From Staphylococcus xylosus (GTDB taxonomy: Bacteria; Bacillota; Bacilli; Staphylococcales; Staphylococcaceae): a stretch of DNA of 64,000 bases. The notes below the pieces were generated by a model. That model was not told where the DNA came from, made no database searches, and worked only from the letters and a program-made list of their open reading frames with translations. The position numbers and the translations under genes are program-made. Of the stretch, positions 47,996 to 59,384 are shown in pieces. How positions within the stretch are numbered: position 1 is the first letter of the stretch; each line of letters opens with the position of its first letter. The stretch spans positions 496,001 to 560,000 of the forward strand of contig NZ_MRZO01000001.1 in NCBI RefSeq assembly GCF_002732165.1, given 5' to 3'.

Positions 47996-48019
47996 AAATA
48001 AAAAATGGGTGCAAAAAAA

Positions 48020-48054
48020 CAACCCGAAATCATCCTAATAGGATGACTCGAGTT
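48020..48054 (-). terminator. Terminator of glnA
   Basis: Minus strand CAACTCGAGTCATCC-TATTA-GGATGATTTCGGGTTG followed by TTTTTTTGC, 38 bases after the stop codon. Confidence 0.85.
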
Positions 48055-48091
48055 GCTTATATACCTAGTGTTTAACCCCTTTGTTTAGCAC

Positions 48092-49432
48092 CTAGTATTG
48101 TTTGATATATTGTTCTCTTTCCCATTCAGAAACTTGAGTTCTGTAGTAATCCCACTCAATTGATTTAGAATTAATGAATTGGTTATAAATATGATTACCA
48201 AGCGCTTCTTTGATTGGCTCATTATTCTTCATAGCTTTAATTGCTGTATATAAAGTTGAAGGTAAATCTTCAATACCAACTGCTTCACGTTCTTCACGGT
48301 TCATCTCATAAATGTTTTGGTTAACTGGTTCTGGTACTTCTAATTTATTTTTAATACCATCTAAACCAGCTTGTAAGATAGCTGCTAATGCTAAGTATGG
48401 ATTTGCTGCTGGATCAACTGAACGCACTTCTACACGTGTTGATAATCCACGAGATGATGGTACACGGATTAATGGAGAACGGTTTTTACCACTCCATGCA
48501 ATGTAACAAGGTGCTTCATAACCTGGAACTAAACGTTTATAAGAGTTTACTAATGGATTACATACACCTGTAAATCCACGTGCATTTTTCAAGATACCTG
48601 CAATAAAGTGGAACGCATCTTTAGTCATTTGCATATCGCCATCTGGATCAAAGAATGCATTTTCTTTGCCTTTGAACAATGACATGTTAAAGTGCATGCC
48701 GCTTCCGTTCACACCAAACAATGGTTTTGGCATAAATGTTGCATGCAGGTTATGTTGACGCGCAATTGTTTTTACAACAAGTTTAAATGTTTGGATATTA
48801 TCACAAGCTGTAATTGCATCCGCATATTTAAAGTCAATTTCATGTTGTCCTGGTGCAACCTCATGGTGACTCGCTTCAATATCGAAGCCCATATCTTCTA
48901 ATTCTAGTACGATGTCACGACGGCAATTTTCACCTAAATCTGTTGGAGCTAAATCGAAGTAACCACCATCATCATTTAGTTCTAATGTTGGTTCACCTTT
49001 TTCATCTAATTTGAATAAGAAGAATTCAGGTTCAGGTCCTAAGTTTAATTCTGAGAATCCTAACTCTTGCATCTCATTTAACACACGTTTTAAGTTGGCA
49101 CGAGGATCACCTTCAAATGGTGTGCCATCTGTTTTATATACATCACAAATTAAACGAGCAACTTTACCTTGCCCAGCAGTCCATGGGAAAATAACCCATG
49201 TATCTAAATCTGGGTAAAGGTACATATCAGATTCTTCGATACGCACGAATCCTTCGATTGAAGAACCATCAAACATCATTTCATTATCTAAAACTTTTTC
49301 TAATTGACTAACTGGTACTTCAACGTTTTTAATAACTCCTAAAATATCAGTGAATTGTAACCTTAAATATCTCACATTTTCTTCCTTAGCAAACTTATGA
49401 ATATCTTCTTTAGTAAATGAACGTTTTGGCAT
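48092..49432 (-). CDS. glnA: Glutamine synthetase, type I-alpha
   Basis: Makes glutamine from glutamate and ammonia with ATP. The 446-residue enzyme has [10 protein letters not shown], the metal/ammonia site segment GPEPEFFLF and [12 protein letters not shown]. It also has the ATP/Glu loop [21 protein letters not shown]. It lacks the adenylylation tyrosine loop of beta-type enzymes. In Firmicutes the feedback-inhibited form also controls GlnR. It follows glnR by 20 bases and shares its GlnR-boxed promoter. Confidence 0.97.
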   Translation of the reverse strand: MPKRSFTKEDIHKFAKEENVRYLRLQFTDILGVIKNVEVPVSQLEKVLDNEMMFDGSSIEGFVRIEESDMYLYPDLDTWVIFPWTAGQGKVARLICDVYKTDGTPFEGDPRANLKRVLNEMQELGFSELNLGPEPEFFLFKLDEKGEPTLELNDDGGYFDLAPTDLGENCRRDIVLELEDMGFDIEASHHEVAPGQHEIDFKYADAITACDNIQTFKLVVKTIARQHNLHATFMPKPLFGVNGSGMHFNMSLFKGKENAFFDPDGDMQMTKDAFHFIAGILKNARGFTGVCNPLVNSYKRLVPGYEAPCYIAWSGKNRSPLIRVPSSRGLSTRVEVRSVDPAANPYLALAAILQAGLDGIKNKLEVPEPVNQNIYEMNREEREAVGIEDLPSTLYTAIKAMKNNEPIKEALGNHIYNQFINSKSIEWDYYRTQVSEWEREQYIKQY

Positions 49433-49452
49433 TGTAAATGTCCCCCATTATT

Positions 49453-49821
49453 TTATTTGATAAAGCGTGATAAATCTCCACGGTTTATCGGAATTGCTTC
49501 TCGCTGCGGTTTCTGAGTGGCTTCAACTATCATTTGTTTTCTTGTTTCTTGTTCATCATCAGTCAGGTGATCTTGATCATCTTTTATAATTTGTTTAATT
49601 CCTTTTATATTAAAGCCCTTTTCAATTAAGCTTTTAATTTCTAAAAGTCGCTCCAAATCATTTAATGAAAAAAGTCTTTTATTCCCTTCTGATCTATGTG
49701 GTTTAAGCAGTTCATGTGTTTCATAGTAACGAATTTGCCTTGCAGTCAATTCGCTTAATTTTGTTACAACACTCATAGGGAAAACCGGCATACTTCGTCT
49801 TAATGTATCATTTGACTTCAA
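49453..49821 (-). CDS. glnR: Nitrogen-responsive repressor GlnR (MerR family)
   Basis: A 122-residue MerR-type regulator: helix-turn-helix [14 protein letters not shown] near residues 28-41, the K-R-L-F-S wing, and a C-terminal tail that receives the signal from feedback-inhibited glutamine synthetase. TTG 49821 gives the family N-terminus (x-K-S-N-D-T-L-R-R) and lies six bases after AGAGGTG. A GTG at 49830 lies within the ribosome site. A palindromic GlnR box 65 bases upstream indicates autorepression of glnRA. Confidence 0.95.
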   Translation of the reverse strand: MKSNDTLRRSMPVFPMSVVTKLSELTARQIRYYETHELLKPHRSEGNKRLFSLNDLERLLEIKSLIEKGFNIKGIKQIIKDDQDHLTDDEQETRKQMIVEATQKPQREAIPINRGDLSRFIK

Positions 49822-49886
49822 TCCGATCACCTCTATTTTTGAACTTATAATAAATTTAGCATAATAACTAAATTAATTCAAAGATA

Positions 49887-49903
49887 TGTAAGGTTTCCTT
49901 ACA
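49887..49903. promoter_or_regulatory. GlnR box upstream of glnRA
   Basis: TGTAAGGTTTCCTTACA, a palindrome fitting the GlnR/TnrA operator TGTNAN7TNACA with no mismatch. Confidence 0.92.
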
Positions 49904-50082
49904 TCATATCTAATCCCTTGATACAACTAAGCTCAAGACACTTTCTACTCATTGGTCAAATAAGTTTTTTGAAAATTCCTTAAATTTATTTCAAAAAAAC
50001 CATATATTTTCTTTATGATTCATAAAATTAGTAGTCAATTTCAATTCGTCATAAAATAAAATATATGGTAAATAGTTATTAT

Positions 50083-51321
50083 TTATACAAGTTGTTGTGT
50101 TTTTAATTTTTGTGCTGCTCTAGTCACAGCTAATTTAACGTGTTCATATGTTAAACCACCTTGCACATACACTTCATATGGGGGTCTTATTGGTCCGTCT
50201 GCCGATAATTCTATTGAAGAACCTTGCACAAAAGTACCCGCTGCCATGATTACATCATCTTCATAACCAGGCATATAGGCCGGTTCTGGACTGAAATGAG
50301 CATTTATCGGCGAAGCCTGTTGGATACTTTGACAAAATAAAATCATTTGTTCTTTTGTTTCGAATGACACAGTTTGTATTAAATCTGTTCGAGCAACATC
50401 ATAGCGTGGTGAGGTGCGCATATCCATTTTTTCTAATAATAAACTAGTAAACAATGCGCCTTTTAAACTTTGGCTAACTACATGTGGTGCAAGAAAAAAG
50501 CCTTGATACATTTCTTGAAGTGAATTTAACGAAGCACCCGCTTCTTTACCTATTCCTGGCGCAGTTAATCGATAACCACATCTTTCGACTAGCGCTTTTT
50601 CACCTGCAATATAACCACCAATTTTTGCTAAACCGCCACCTGGATTTTTAATCAATGATCCTGCAATTAAGTCTGCACCACATTCAATAGGTTCACGTTT
50701 CTCAACAAACTCACCATAGCAATTATCTACAAAAATGATTATATCAGGATATTGTGCCTTTATTTGTTGTATTGCCTGTTCGATTAAATCTAATCTAATT
50801 GAAGGGCGTTGATCGTAACCTTTCGATCTTTGGATAGCAATTACTTTTGTTTGTGGTTTAATTTGTTTAAACACGGCTTGAATGTCAATGTCGCCCTCTT
50901 TCAAATCGACTTTATCATAACTTACACCATGTTCTTTCAAACTTTCTATCCCATTACCGTTAATACCTATTACTTCTAACAAGGTATCATATGGGTTACC
51001 TGTAATATATAAAAGTTCATCTCCATATTTCAAAAGGCTCTGTAAAGCAATCGTAATCGCGTGTGTCCCAGAAATAATTTGAGGCCTTACAATAGCATCT
51101 TCTGCTTTAAAAGCGTGTGCATAAATCTCTTCAAGGTGATCTCGACCTAAGTCATCGTAACCATAGCCTGTAGTACCTTGTAAGTCGCTTTCTGTTGCTT
51201 TGACTGCATGAAAAGCATTTAAAACTTTTTCTTGATTCTCATAGGCAACCTCTTCAATATATTTAAAATAAGGTGCTAATGTTTCTTCAGTTTCTGCAAT
51301 CAGTTGTTTCATCTCTTCCAT
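50083..51321 (-). CDS. PLP-dependent enzyme of the methionine gamma-lyase / aluminium-resistance (YnbB) family
   Basis: A 412-residue fold-type I PLP enzyme. DDLGRDHLEEIYAHAF, GTHAITIALQSLL and the aspartate in IFVDNCYGEFVE precede the likely PLP lysine in GSLIKNPGGGLAKIGGYIAG. The family is often called aluminium-resistance protein or methionine gamma-lyase-like, but the reaction is not established. ATG 51321 follows AAGGAAG. It lies 16 bases after hflX on the same strand and before glnR; the hflX-ynbB-glnRA order is shared with Bacillus. Confidence 0.88.
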   Translation of the reverse strand: MEEMKQLIAETEETLAPYFKYIEEVAYENQEKVLNAFHAVKATESDLQGTTGYGYDDLGRDHLEEIYAHAFKAEDAIVRPQIISGTHAITIALQSLLKYGDELLYITGNPYDTLLEVIGINGNGIESLKEHGVSYDKVDLKEGDIDIQAVFKQIKPQTKVIAIQRSKGYDQRPSIRLDLIEQAIQQIKAQYPDIIIFVDNCYGEFVEKREPIECGADLIAGSLIKNPGGGLAKIGGYIAGEKALVERCGYRLTAPGIGKEAGASLNSLQEMYQGFFLAPHVVSQSLKGALFTSLLLEKMDMRTSPRYDVARTDLIQTVSFETKEQMILFCQSIQQASPINAHFSPEPAYMPGYEDDVIMAAGTFVQGSSIELSADGPIRPPYEVYVQGGLTYEHVKLAVTRAAQKLKTQQLV

Positions 51322-51337
51322 TAATCATTACTTCCTT

Positions 51338-52573
51338 CTACTCTTTTTTATAGCCTTTCACTTCGTAAGTCGCGGTTATTTCATTAAAATTCAATTCAGA
51401 TACTAATGTATTTTGCTTTAGAAAATATAAACGATTGGCATCTGAACTCGGTACATGCTCTTCGTAATAAGTTAATACTTTTTTCACTTCATTATATAAA
51501 AGTTCTTTAACCTTTTCTATATCTTCTTGTTCTCTGCTTGAAACAAAAACATGTGGTTTATTTGTAGCTGGCAATATCCCTTCATGTAAATCTTTTTTAT
51601 TAAATATAATCGCTTGAGGGATTTGTCCCATTTCTAAATCACCAATAATTTGATTTACCGTATCATATTGCGCTCGATATTCCGGATGACTACTATCTAC
51701 TACATGTAATAGTAAGTCTGCATTTTTAGCTTCTTCTAAAGTGGACTTAAATGCAGCAATGAGCGTTGTTGGTAATTTTTGTATAAAGCCAACCGTATCA
51801 GATATAACAAGATTAAATCCATCATTAATTTGAATTTGTCTCGTTTTAGGGTCAAGCGTTGCGAACAACAAATTCTTTTCATATGTTGTTTCTTTAGCTA
51901 ATGCGTTAAACCACGATGATTTACCAGCATTTGTGTAGCCAACAAGCGCAACTTGAAACACATGATTTTGTTCACGTTTATTACGATATCGTTCACGATG
52001 CTCTACTACAGTTTCTAACTGATGCTTGATTTCATTCATTCTTGTTCTTATGTGTCTGCGGTCCATTTCAAGCTTAGTTTCACCAGGGCCTCTTGTACCA
52101 ATTCCACCACCTAAACGTGATAAACTCCGACCGTGTCCTTGTAATCTTGGCATTAAGTAATCTAATTGAGCTAACTCTACTTGTAATTTACCTTCTTTAC
52201 TACGTGCTCTTAAAGCAAATATTTCTAATATAAGCTGTGTTCTATCAATGATTTTAACATTTAAATTACCGTTAAGTGTCTTAGATTGCGCTGTTGTCAA
52301 TTCATCGTTCGCCACGACAACATCAATATCATGAAATTCAACATATGCTTTTATCTCATCTAATTTACCTTTACCAACATAATATTTGTTATCAACGTTC
52401 ATTCTATTTTGAGTAAATTGCTCTTGAACATCCAATTGACATGTTCTGGAAAGAGATGCCAACTCTTCCATCGTGGATTCGAAATTAAAATCATTGTCTG
52501 TTTGAGCATGTACTCCAATCAATATTGCTGTTTCTAATTTTTGTTCGGTTGTATGCGTTTGATATTGGGTCAT
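51338..52573 (-). CDS. hflX: Ribosome-associated GTPase HflX
   Basis: GTPase that splits stalled or stressed 70S ribosomes. The 411-residue protein has the N-terminal glycine-rich HflX domain (YYVGKGKLDEI near residue 65, then SRLGGGIGTRGPGETKLE). The G domain has G1 GYTNAGKSSWFNAL, G2/G3 region TLDPKTRQI and SDTVGFIQKLP, and G4 NKKD. ATG 52573 follows AGAGGTGC; GTG 52582 lies inside that site. It is the first gene of a unit continuing into the PLP enzyme. Confidence 0.94.
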   Translation of the reverse strand: MTQYQTHTTEQKLETAILIGVHAQTDNDFNFESTMEELASLSRTCQLDVQEQFTQNRMNVDNKYYVGKGKLDEIKAYVEFHDIDVVVANDELTTAQSKTLNGNLNVKIIDRTQLILEIFALRARSKEGKLQVELAQLDYLMPRLQGHGRSLSRLGGGIGTRGPGETKLEMDRRHIRTRMNEIKHQLETVVEHRERYRNKREQNHVFQVALVGYTNAGKSSWFNALAKETTYEKNLLFATLDPKTRQIQINDGFNLVISDTVGFIQKLPTTLIAAFKSTLEEAKNADLLLHVVDSSHPEYRAQYDTVNQIIGDLEMGQIPQAIIFNKKDLHEGILPATNKPHVFVSSREQEDIEKVKELLYNEVKKVLTYYEEHVPSSDANRLYFLKQNTLVSELNFNEITATYEVKGYKKE

Positions 52574-52677
52574 AACATGCACCTCTTTTCCAAGTTTTCT
52601 TAGCTATTCTATCATAGTGTCAATATAAAGACTATAAACTCAAATTGTGTTAAATTAATAGTAAGAGGTGAATTAAG

Positions 52678-53151
52678 ATGACTATATATGACATAGAAGT
52701 TCAACAACCAAATGGAGAAACATATCAATTAGACGCATATAAAGATAAAGTTATGCTGATTGTGAATACTGCTAGCGAATGCGGTTTCACACCTCAGTTT
52801 GAAGGTTTACAAGAATTGTATGAGAAATATAAAGATCAAGATTTCATTATTCTAGGTTTCCCATGCAACCAATTCGGTGGCCAAGAACCTGGTAACGGAG
52901 AAGAAGCAACACAAAACTGCAAAATTAATTACGGCGTTTCTTTTCCAATGCATGAAAAAATAAATGTTAAAGGGGAAAACCAACATCCACTTTTCAAATT
53001 TTTAACAGAAGCACAAAATGGGTTATTCAATGAAAAAATCAAATGGAATTTCACAAAATTCTTAGTTGATAAAAAAGGTAACGTTGTTCACCGCTTCTCT
53101 CCGCAGAAGAAACCAGGACAAATCGAATCTGAGATAGAATCTCTATTATAA
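52678..53151 (+). CDS. Glutathione peroxidase-like thiol peroxidase (BsaA-type)
   Basis: A 157-residue GPx-fold peroxidase with cysteine instead of selenocysteine in [15 protein letters not shown] (residue 36). It also has the tetrad residues in [12 protein letters not shown] (Gln) and [14 protein letters not shown] (Trp, Asn). A second cysteine in the FPCNQF motif may resolve the disulfide. Staphylococci lack glutathione, so thioredoxin or bacillithiol is the probable reductant. ATG 52678 follows AGAGGTG; a hairpin ends the gene. Confidence 0.92.
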   Translation: MTIYDIEVQQPNGETYQLDAYKDKVMLIVNTASECGFTPQFEGLQELYEKYKDQDFIILGFPCNQFGGQEPGNGEEATQNCKINYGVSFPMHEKINVKGENQHPLFKFLTEAQNGLFNEKIKWNFTKFLVDKKGNVVHRFSPQKKPGQIESEIESLL

Positions 53152-53238
53152 TTCGAAATGATTAATCTAGATTTAGTTATCACTACTTATGATAAAACAC
53201 TAAAAATAGTGACTTAAATCCCATTTCTTATAACAAAG

Positions 53239-53272
53239 GACTAATTCATTTTAATATGGATTAGTCTTTTTT
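53239..53272 (+). terminator. Terminator of the peroxidase gene
   Basis: GACTAAT-CAT...ATG-ATTAGTC followed by TTTTTTATAT, about 90 bases after the stop codon. Confidence 0.75.
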
Positions 53273-53445
53273 ATATACAAACCTCATCGTTTAAAACATC
53301 TATACTCATCTAGAATATAATTTAAGCATATGATATGGCACTATTGATAAAATAAATTCAAACAAAATATTATTTTGATAAATATCACTAAAATAATTAG
53401 AGGGAGAGTTGTTCCACGAACTCAAAAATTTCAGGAAAATAAAGA

Positions 53446-53485
53446 AAACGCCGGTTTCTATTTTGTTGCAATAGAAACCGACGTT
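53446..53485 (-). terminator. Terminator of miaA-hfq
   Basis: AAACG-CGGTTTCTATT / AATAGAAACCG-CGTTT, a long strong stem about 80 bases downstream of hfq with a TTTTCTTTATTTT tail on the minus strand. Confidence 0.85.
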
Positions 53486-53567
53486 TATGCTTTAGACAGA
53501 GATGTTTACGCCCTGCCTCTACTACTTTATACATAAAGTATCATGTTAATTTTTAATAGCATTGTAT

Positions 53568-53792
53568 TTATACTTCCTCATTAGTGTTTGAATCGTCAAT
53601 CGTAAATGTACTAATCGCATGTTTGTAAATTAAATGCTGCTTACCTTGTGATAATAAGCATACTAAATACTTATCATAATCTTCGATAATACCTTTCATT
53701 TGAAAACCATTTACTAAAAACACAACTACCTTTGTCTGATCAGCCTTAAATTGCCCAAGGAATTTATCTTGGATGTTCTCTGATGTATTCAT
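53568..53792 (-). CDS. hfq: RNA chaperone Hfq
   Basis: Sm-like hexameric RNA-binding protein of 74 residues. Sm1 contains V-F-L-V-N-G-F-Q-M-K-G and Sm2 contains Y-K-H-A-I-S-T, keeping the K-H pair that binds uridine-rich 3' ends. The C-terminal tail is short and polar, as in other staphylococcal Hfq, where the regulatory role is weak compared with enteric bacteria. It begins one base after the miaA stop, so translation is coupled. Confidence 0.95.
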   Translation of the reverse strand: MNTSENIQDKFLGQFKADQTKVVVFLVNGFQMKGIIEDYDKYLVCLLSQGKQHLIYKHAISTFTIDDSNTNEEV

Positions 53793-53793
53793 A

Positions 53794-54741
53794 TTATGTT
53801 CTCCTTTTCTGTATTTGGACTGAAACCTCTTCTAACATCAATGATAGTGACATTTTCTCTCTATCTAACCACAACACGTCGAGCTTGTTTTTAAACCAAG
53901 TCATTTGTCGCTTAGCGTAATTTCTAGAATGTTGCTTTAATTTTTCGGTTGCTTCATCTAAACTTAATTCTTGTTTAATGACTGGTACGATTTCTTTGTA
54001 TCCTATCGCTTGCATACTTTGACTAGTTTCGTATCCATTATCAACGAGTTGTTGCACTTCACTAAGTAATCCACGTTCCAACATTATATCTACACGTTTA
54101 TTAATTCTTTGATATAATATGTCACGCGACATTTCTATCCCTAATAATAATGTATCATAATTTTCAGCGAATTGTTGTACTTTCTTGCGAGAACTTAAAA
54201 GTTTTTTTGTTTTTAAATAATATTGTATTGCTCTTCTAACTCTTTTTCGATTATTTGGGTGTATGTCTTGTGCAGACACCTCATCAAAAGACGCTAAGTA
54301 TTGATGCAACGCCTCATTTGATAATTGATCAAGCTCAGATAACTTTGCTTCAATTTCTAAACTTTTTTGTTCAGAAATAGTTTCATCTTCAAAGTCATAA
54401 TTATAGATAAGCGATTGAATATACAGCCCCGTACCGCCTGCAATTATAGGTACACGTCCTCTTGCTGTAATCTCTTTAATTAACCGTTGTGCTCTATTTT
54501 TAAATTCATATGCTGAAAAGTTTTCATCCGGTTCTAAAATATCAATCATATGATGAGGGATACCTGACATCTCGTCTTGCATAATTTTAGCAGTTCCAAT
54601 ATCCATTTGTTTATAAACTTGCATTGAATCACCACTAATAATTTCACCGTCCACTTTCTTCGCTAATTCAATGCTAAATTCTGTTTTCCCCACAGCTGTC
54701 GGCCCTACTAATACGATTAAAAATGGTTTGTCGCTTTGCAC
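53794..54741 (-). CDS. miaA: tRNA dimethylallyltransferase
   Basis: Adds the dimethylallyl group to A37 of tRNAs that read UNN codons. The 315-residue protein has the P-loop VGPTAVGKTEFSIELA, SGDSMQVYKQMDIGTAK, the GGTGLYIQSLIYNY acceptor-site segment and the R-K-R-V-R-R-A-I-Q-Y-Y insertion. GTG 54741 gives the family N-terminus, with AGAG nine bases before; TTG 54750 is an alternative. It is followed directly by hfq, the order conserved from Bacillus to enterics. Confidence 0.95.
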   Translation of the reverse strand: MQSDKPFLIVLVGPTAVGKTEFSIELAKKVDGEIISGDSMQVYKQMDIGTAKIMQDEMSGIPHHMIDILEPDENFSAYEFKNRAQRLIKEITARGRVPIIAGGTGLYIQSLIYNYDFEDETISEQKSLEIEAKLSELDQLSNEALHQYLASFDEVSAQDIHPNNRKRVRRAIQYYLKTKKLLSSRKKVQQFAENYDTLLLGIEMSRDILYQRINKRVDIMLERGLLSEVQQLVDNGYETSQSMQAIGYKEIVPVIKQELSLDEATEKLKQHSRNYAKRQMTWFKNKLDVLWLDREKMSLSLMLEEVSVQIQKRRT

Positions 54742-54760
54742 GTGTATCAACTCTCTTTTT

Positions 54761-55687
54761 CTATTTGTACTTTTTTAAAATTTGTTTTTCTATCCATTCA
54801 TACATATGTTGCCATGTTTCAGTATAACCTTGCTCAAATAATACTTCATGTCTCTTGTTTTTATATAAGTGTACAGTAATGTGCTTAACACCTGCTTTTT
54901 TATATAAATTACCTAAATTTCTTATTCCTTTACCATATTCGCTTAATGGGTCATCCTTGCCAGATATTAATAAAATTGGAAGATTCGGATCAATTTTATT
55001 TAAATTTTTACCCTTGCTTGTAAGTAACATATGCTTAATTGTTTCGTAAATCAATTGGTTAGACACTAAGAAACCTGTATAAGGATCTCTGTTAAATTGT
55101 TCCACTTCTTCAGGATCACTAGATAACCAATCACTTGTCGTTAGTTGATTAACTATATTTTTATTAAAGGTTTTATACATAGTGCGGTTCAACCAATTTA
55201 AACGACGTTTTTTTCCTGTAATTAGTGTGATTAATTTCAATACTATTCTTAGCAATGAAGCTTTATACTTAGGGTATTGTGTAGTTCCTGATAGAATTAC
55301 ACCTTGTGCAGCATCTGGATATTTTTGAACAAAAATGCGTGCAACAATTGACCCCATAGAGTGTCCAATTACAATGTAAGGAATATTATAATAATGCGCA
55401 CACATTGTTTGTGCTATTTCATATGTATCATCAGCTACTTGCGATATATTATCTATATGACCTCTTTCACTATCGTCAACCTCTTTACCATGTCCTCTGT
55501 GATTATGACGCAATACATCGTAACCTTGCTGATTTAACGATTCTACTAGATGATCGTATCTATCCATATGCTCAGCCATGCCATGAAGTAAATGTACGAT
55601 ACCAATCGTTTCATTTTTTGCCTTATCCAATCTAACTTCTAACATTGTCCCATCTGAAACTGTTATTTTAAATTCATTTTTACTCAT
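54761..55687 (-). CDS. Alpha/beta hydrolase, monoglyceride lipase / lysophospholipase-like
   Basis: A 308-residue serine hydrolase of the Hydrolase_4 family. The oxyanion segment is LLHGMAEHMDRYDHL and the nucleophile elbow is GHSMGSIVARIF (Ser near 115). The acid is in SGKDDPLSEYG and the histidine in KNKRHEVLFEQ. No signal peptide, so it is cytosolic and probably acts on monoacylglycerols or lysophospholipids. ATG 55687 has GGGAGGC seven bases upstream; an ATG at 55735 is in frame but unsupported. It lies between glpD and miaA and may be cotranscribed with miaA-hfq. Confidence 0.85.
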   Translation of the reverse strand: MSKNEFKITVSDGTMLEVRLDKAKNETIGIVHLLHGMAEHMDRYDHLVESLNQQGYDVLRHNHRGHGKEVDDSERGHIDNISQVADDTYEIAQTMCAHYYNIPYIVIGHSMGSIVARIFVQKYPDAAQGVILSGTTQYPKYKASLLRIVLKLITLITGKKRRLNWLNRTMYKTFNKNIVNQLTTSDWLSSDPEEVEQFNRDPYTGFLVSNQLIYETIKHMLLTSKGKNLNKIDPNLPILLISGKDDPLSEYGKGIRNLGNLYKKAGVKHITVHLYKNKRHEVLFEQGYTETWQHMYEWIEKQILKKYK

Positions 55688-55807
55688 GTATTTAGCCTCC
55701 CATACTATACGATTATCATTATCTATATTATACAATATACCTTCAAACTACCATGTTATCAAATACTACGCTATACGTTTAGTCATTAGCGAAAATAACT
55801 ATTACAC

Positions 55808-55848
55808 AAAAAACAGCTACCAACTCAATAGAGTCAGTAGCTGCTTTT
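55808..55848 (-). terminator. Terminator of glpD
   Basis: AAAACAGCTAC..ACTC-AATA-GAGT..GTAGCTG-TTTT, a strong stem 35 bases after glpD; on the minus strand it ends in GTTTTTTG. Confidence 0.85.
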
Positions 55849-55881
55849 ATTTTAAACTTTACAATACAAAGTGCCAGATGA

Positions 55882-57555
55882 TTATTCTTTTTCTGCTGGT
55901 TGTTGGTTCCCAGTTTGTGCTTCTTCAATTGCAATTTGTAATTCTTTTGTATAAGCTTCTTTTTGAATATTAGTGTAACCTAATAAGTCACCCATAACTT
56001 CAATAACTTGTTCTTTATAATTTAATACATCATCAATTTTGAAATAAAGTTTACCAGTACGACGGATAAAGAAATCTGTTGGACGGTACACCATTTCATT
56101 TTGTATTGAATAGATTAATTCCGTATAAATATCTAACGGCAATCCAGTATCTTGATGTTGAGCTGTTTGTGCTATTTTGAATAATTCTTCAGCATTAGAA
56201 CCATATTTAGAAGCAAAGTGACGTGCTGTTGCTTCATCTATTTGATATGATTTTGCTTCTTTAACTTTTTGATCGATGAATTGGTCAAAGTTTTTACTAC
56301 CACCAACATCTCCGCCAGAAATTGTTAAATGTTTTGTAGCACATTTAGCAAATTTCATGCCGTATTCTTCTTTCAAGCGTTTTGATAATAAGTCTACAAT
56401 TTCTAAAGCCATGTGACGATAACCAGTTAATTTACCACCAGCAATTGTTAACAGACCAGATTTACCTTCCCAAACTTCATCTTTACGAGAAATTTCAGAT
56501 GGGTCTTTACCTTCTTCTAAAATTAATGGTCTAATTCCAGCCCATGATGATTCAATGTCTTCATCTTTAACATCTACATCTGGGAACATGTAATTAATTG
56601 CATCAATTAAGTAATCTCTATCTTCTTGTGTAGCAAGTGGTGAAGCTTTGTCATTATTGTAGAATGTATCTGTTGTACCTACATATGCTTTACCTTCACG
56701 TGGTATAGCAAAAATCATACGACCATCTTTTTCAGTATCGAAATAAACAGCTTGACCTAATGGGAATTTAGATTGATCAATAACAATGTGAACACCTTTA
56801 GTTAAGCGTAATTGTTTATTATTTCTAGCATAGTCACCACTGCGTACTTCGTCTACCCATGGGCCACTTGCATTGATAACTTTTTTAGCTTTAACTGGAT
56901 AAGTTTCATTGTTAATTTGATCTTCTACTTGGATACCATTAACTTGTTCATTAGAATCATATGTGAAATGAACAGATTTTGTATGGTTAATAATCGTTGC
57001 GCCTTTTTCTTCTGCACGTTTCATAACTTCTATTGTTAAACGCGCGTCATCAGTACGGTACTCAACATAAGAACCGCCACCTTTAAGACCAGCTTTTTTA
57101 ACAAGTGGTTCTTTTTCTAATGTTTCTTTAGCATTTAGCATTGTTTTACGTTCTGCTTTTTTAACACCAGCTAATCTATCATACATTGTTAAACCTATAG
57201 CAGTAGTGAATTTACCCATTGAACCGCCTTTATGCATTGGTAAAAGCATACGTTCAGGTGTTGTTACGTGTGGACCATTTTCATATACAATTGCACGTTC
57301 ACGACCAGTTTCTGCAACAACGCCAACTTGTAGTTGTTTTAAGTAACGCAAGCCACCATGTACTAATTTAGTAGAACGTGAACTTGTACCTTGTGCAAAG
57401 TCTTGCATTTCTACTAAAGCAACTTTCATACCTCTTTGACTAGCATCTAAAGCAATACCTGCTCCAGTAATACCGCCGCCAATAATGACAACGTCAAAAT
57501 CTTTATTTTTCAAATCCTTCTTGATCTGTTCTCTTTTTAATGTTGATAAACTCAT
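55882..57555 (-). CDS. glpD: Aerobic glycerol-3-phosphate dehydrogenase
   Basis: Membrane-associated flavoprotein that oxidises glycerol-3-phosphate to dihydroxyacetone phosphate and feeds electrons to menaquinone. The 557-residue protein has the FAD fold [19 protein letters not shown] at residues 22-40. It also has [13 protein letters not shown] and, later, [11 protein letters not shown]. The start is ATG 57555 (M-S-L-S-T-L-K-R) after AGGAGG. A longer reading from 57606 is wrong because it runs through the leader terminator. A GlpP-type leader controls it. Confidence 0.96.
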   Translation of the reverse strand: MSLSTLKREQIKKDLKNKDFDVVIIGGGITGAGIALDASQRGMKVALVEMQDFAQGTSSRSTKLVHGGLRYLKQLQVGVVAETGRERAIVYENGPHVTTPERMLLPMHKGGSMGKFTTAIGLTMYDRLAGVKKAERKTMLNAKETLEKEPLVKKAGLKGGGSYVEYRTDDARLTIEVMKRAEEKGATIINHTKSVHFTYDSNEQVNGIQVEDQINNETYPVKAKKVINASGPWVDEVRSGDYARNNKQLRLTKGVHIVIDQSKFPLGQAVYFDTEKDGRMIFAIPREGKAYVGTTDTFYNNDKASPLATQEDRDYLIDAINYMFPDVDVKDEDIESSWAGIRPLILEEGKDPSEISRKDEVWEGKSGLLTIAGGKLTGYRHMALEIVDLLSKRLKEEYGMKFAKCATKHLTISGGDVGGSKNFDQFIDQKVKEAKSYQIDEATARHFASKYGSNAEELFKIAQTAQHQDTGLPLDIYTELIYSIQNEMVYRPTDFFIRRTGKLYFKIDDVLNYKEQVIEVMGDLLGYTNIQKEAYTKELQIAIEEAQTGNQQPAEKE

Positions 57556-57660
57556 AAAAACTAGGCCTCCTAAAATAATAAAAAAAGAGAGACTCATCCC
57601 ATACATATATAATTGTACGAACGAAATCTCTCATTTCTCATCTCTGTATTATTAACTTAC
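57556..57660 (-). promoter_or_regulatory. glpD leader with GlpP-dependent terminator
   Basis: The transcript from the promoter at 57665-57694 carries GTTAATAAT and CAGAGATG, then a stem GAGAGA (57627-57632 on minus) pairing with TCTCTC (57587-57592), followed by TTTTTTTATT. This is an intrinsic terminator ahead of the glpD ribosome site. GlpP with glycerol-3-phosphate is known to bind such leaders and prevent termination. The glpF leader shares the same motifs. Confidence 0.82.
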
Positions 57661-57664
57661 CCAT

Positions 57665-57694
57665 ATTGTAGCATACATAACAACATTTAGTCTA
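57665..57694 (-). promoter_or_regulatory. Likely promoter of glpD
   Basis: TAGACT and TACAAT spaced by 18 bases on the minus strand, placing the start of the leader RNA about 100 bases before the glpD codon. Confidence 0.55.
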
Positions 57695-57699
57695 TTTTT

Positions 57700-59262
<1,563 letters not shown>

Positions 59263-59344
59263 TTACACGTCTAGTTTACACATTGCCAAATATCATTCTA
59301 TACAAACATGCTTTTATTACTTATATTTATATATTATAAAGCCT

Positions 59345-59372
59345 GTTTATATTTTAACTTATAAACAGGACT
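59345..59372 (-). terminator. Hairpin between glpF and glpK
   Basis: CCTGTTTATA...TATAAACAGG, 12 bases after the glpF stop, with a weak CTTTATAATAT tail on the minus strand. It may end part of the glpF transcripts or stabilise the message. Confidence 0.6.
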
Positions 59373-59384
59373 GTTGAAACTTAA

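Larger units (their letters stand above)
47063..48091. other. Long intergenic region with degraded coding remnants
   Basis: About one kilobase without an intact gene. It holds the ohr operator candidate, an AT-rich spacer, a hairpin at 47489-47511, two short open remnants (near 47600-47745 on minus and 47848-47995 on plus), and the glnA terminator. It looks like a site where genes decayed or an element was lost. Confidence 0.5.
53152..53567. other. Intergenic region between gpx and hfq
   Basis: No gene. Two terminators face each other: gpx's at 53239-53272 and the miaA-hfq one at 53446-53485. The 170 bases between show no structure I can name. Confidence 0.55.

Noticed and set aside
47100..48005. 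CRISPR array or tRNA cluster in the largest gene-free stretch
   Set aside because: No regularly spaced direct repeats and no tRNA-like TTCGANTC arm with acceptor stem could be found.
57556..57606. Upstream extension of glpD by 17 residues
   Set aside because: Would be encoded by the leader terminator and its T tract; the AGGAGG site supports ATG 57555.
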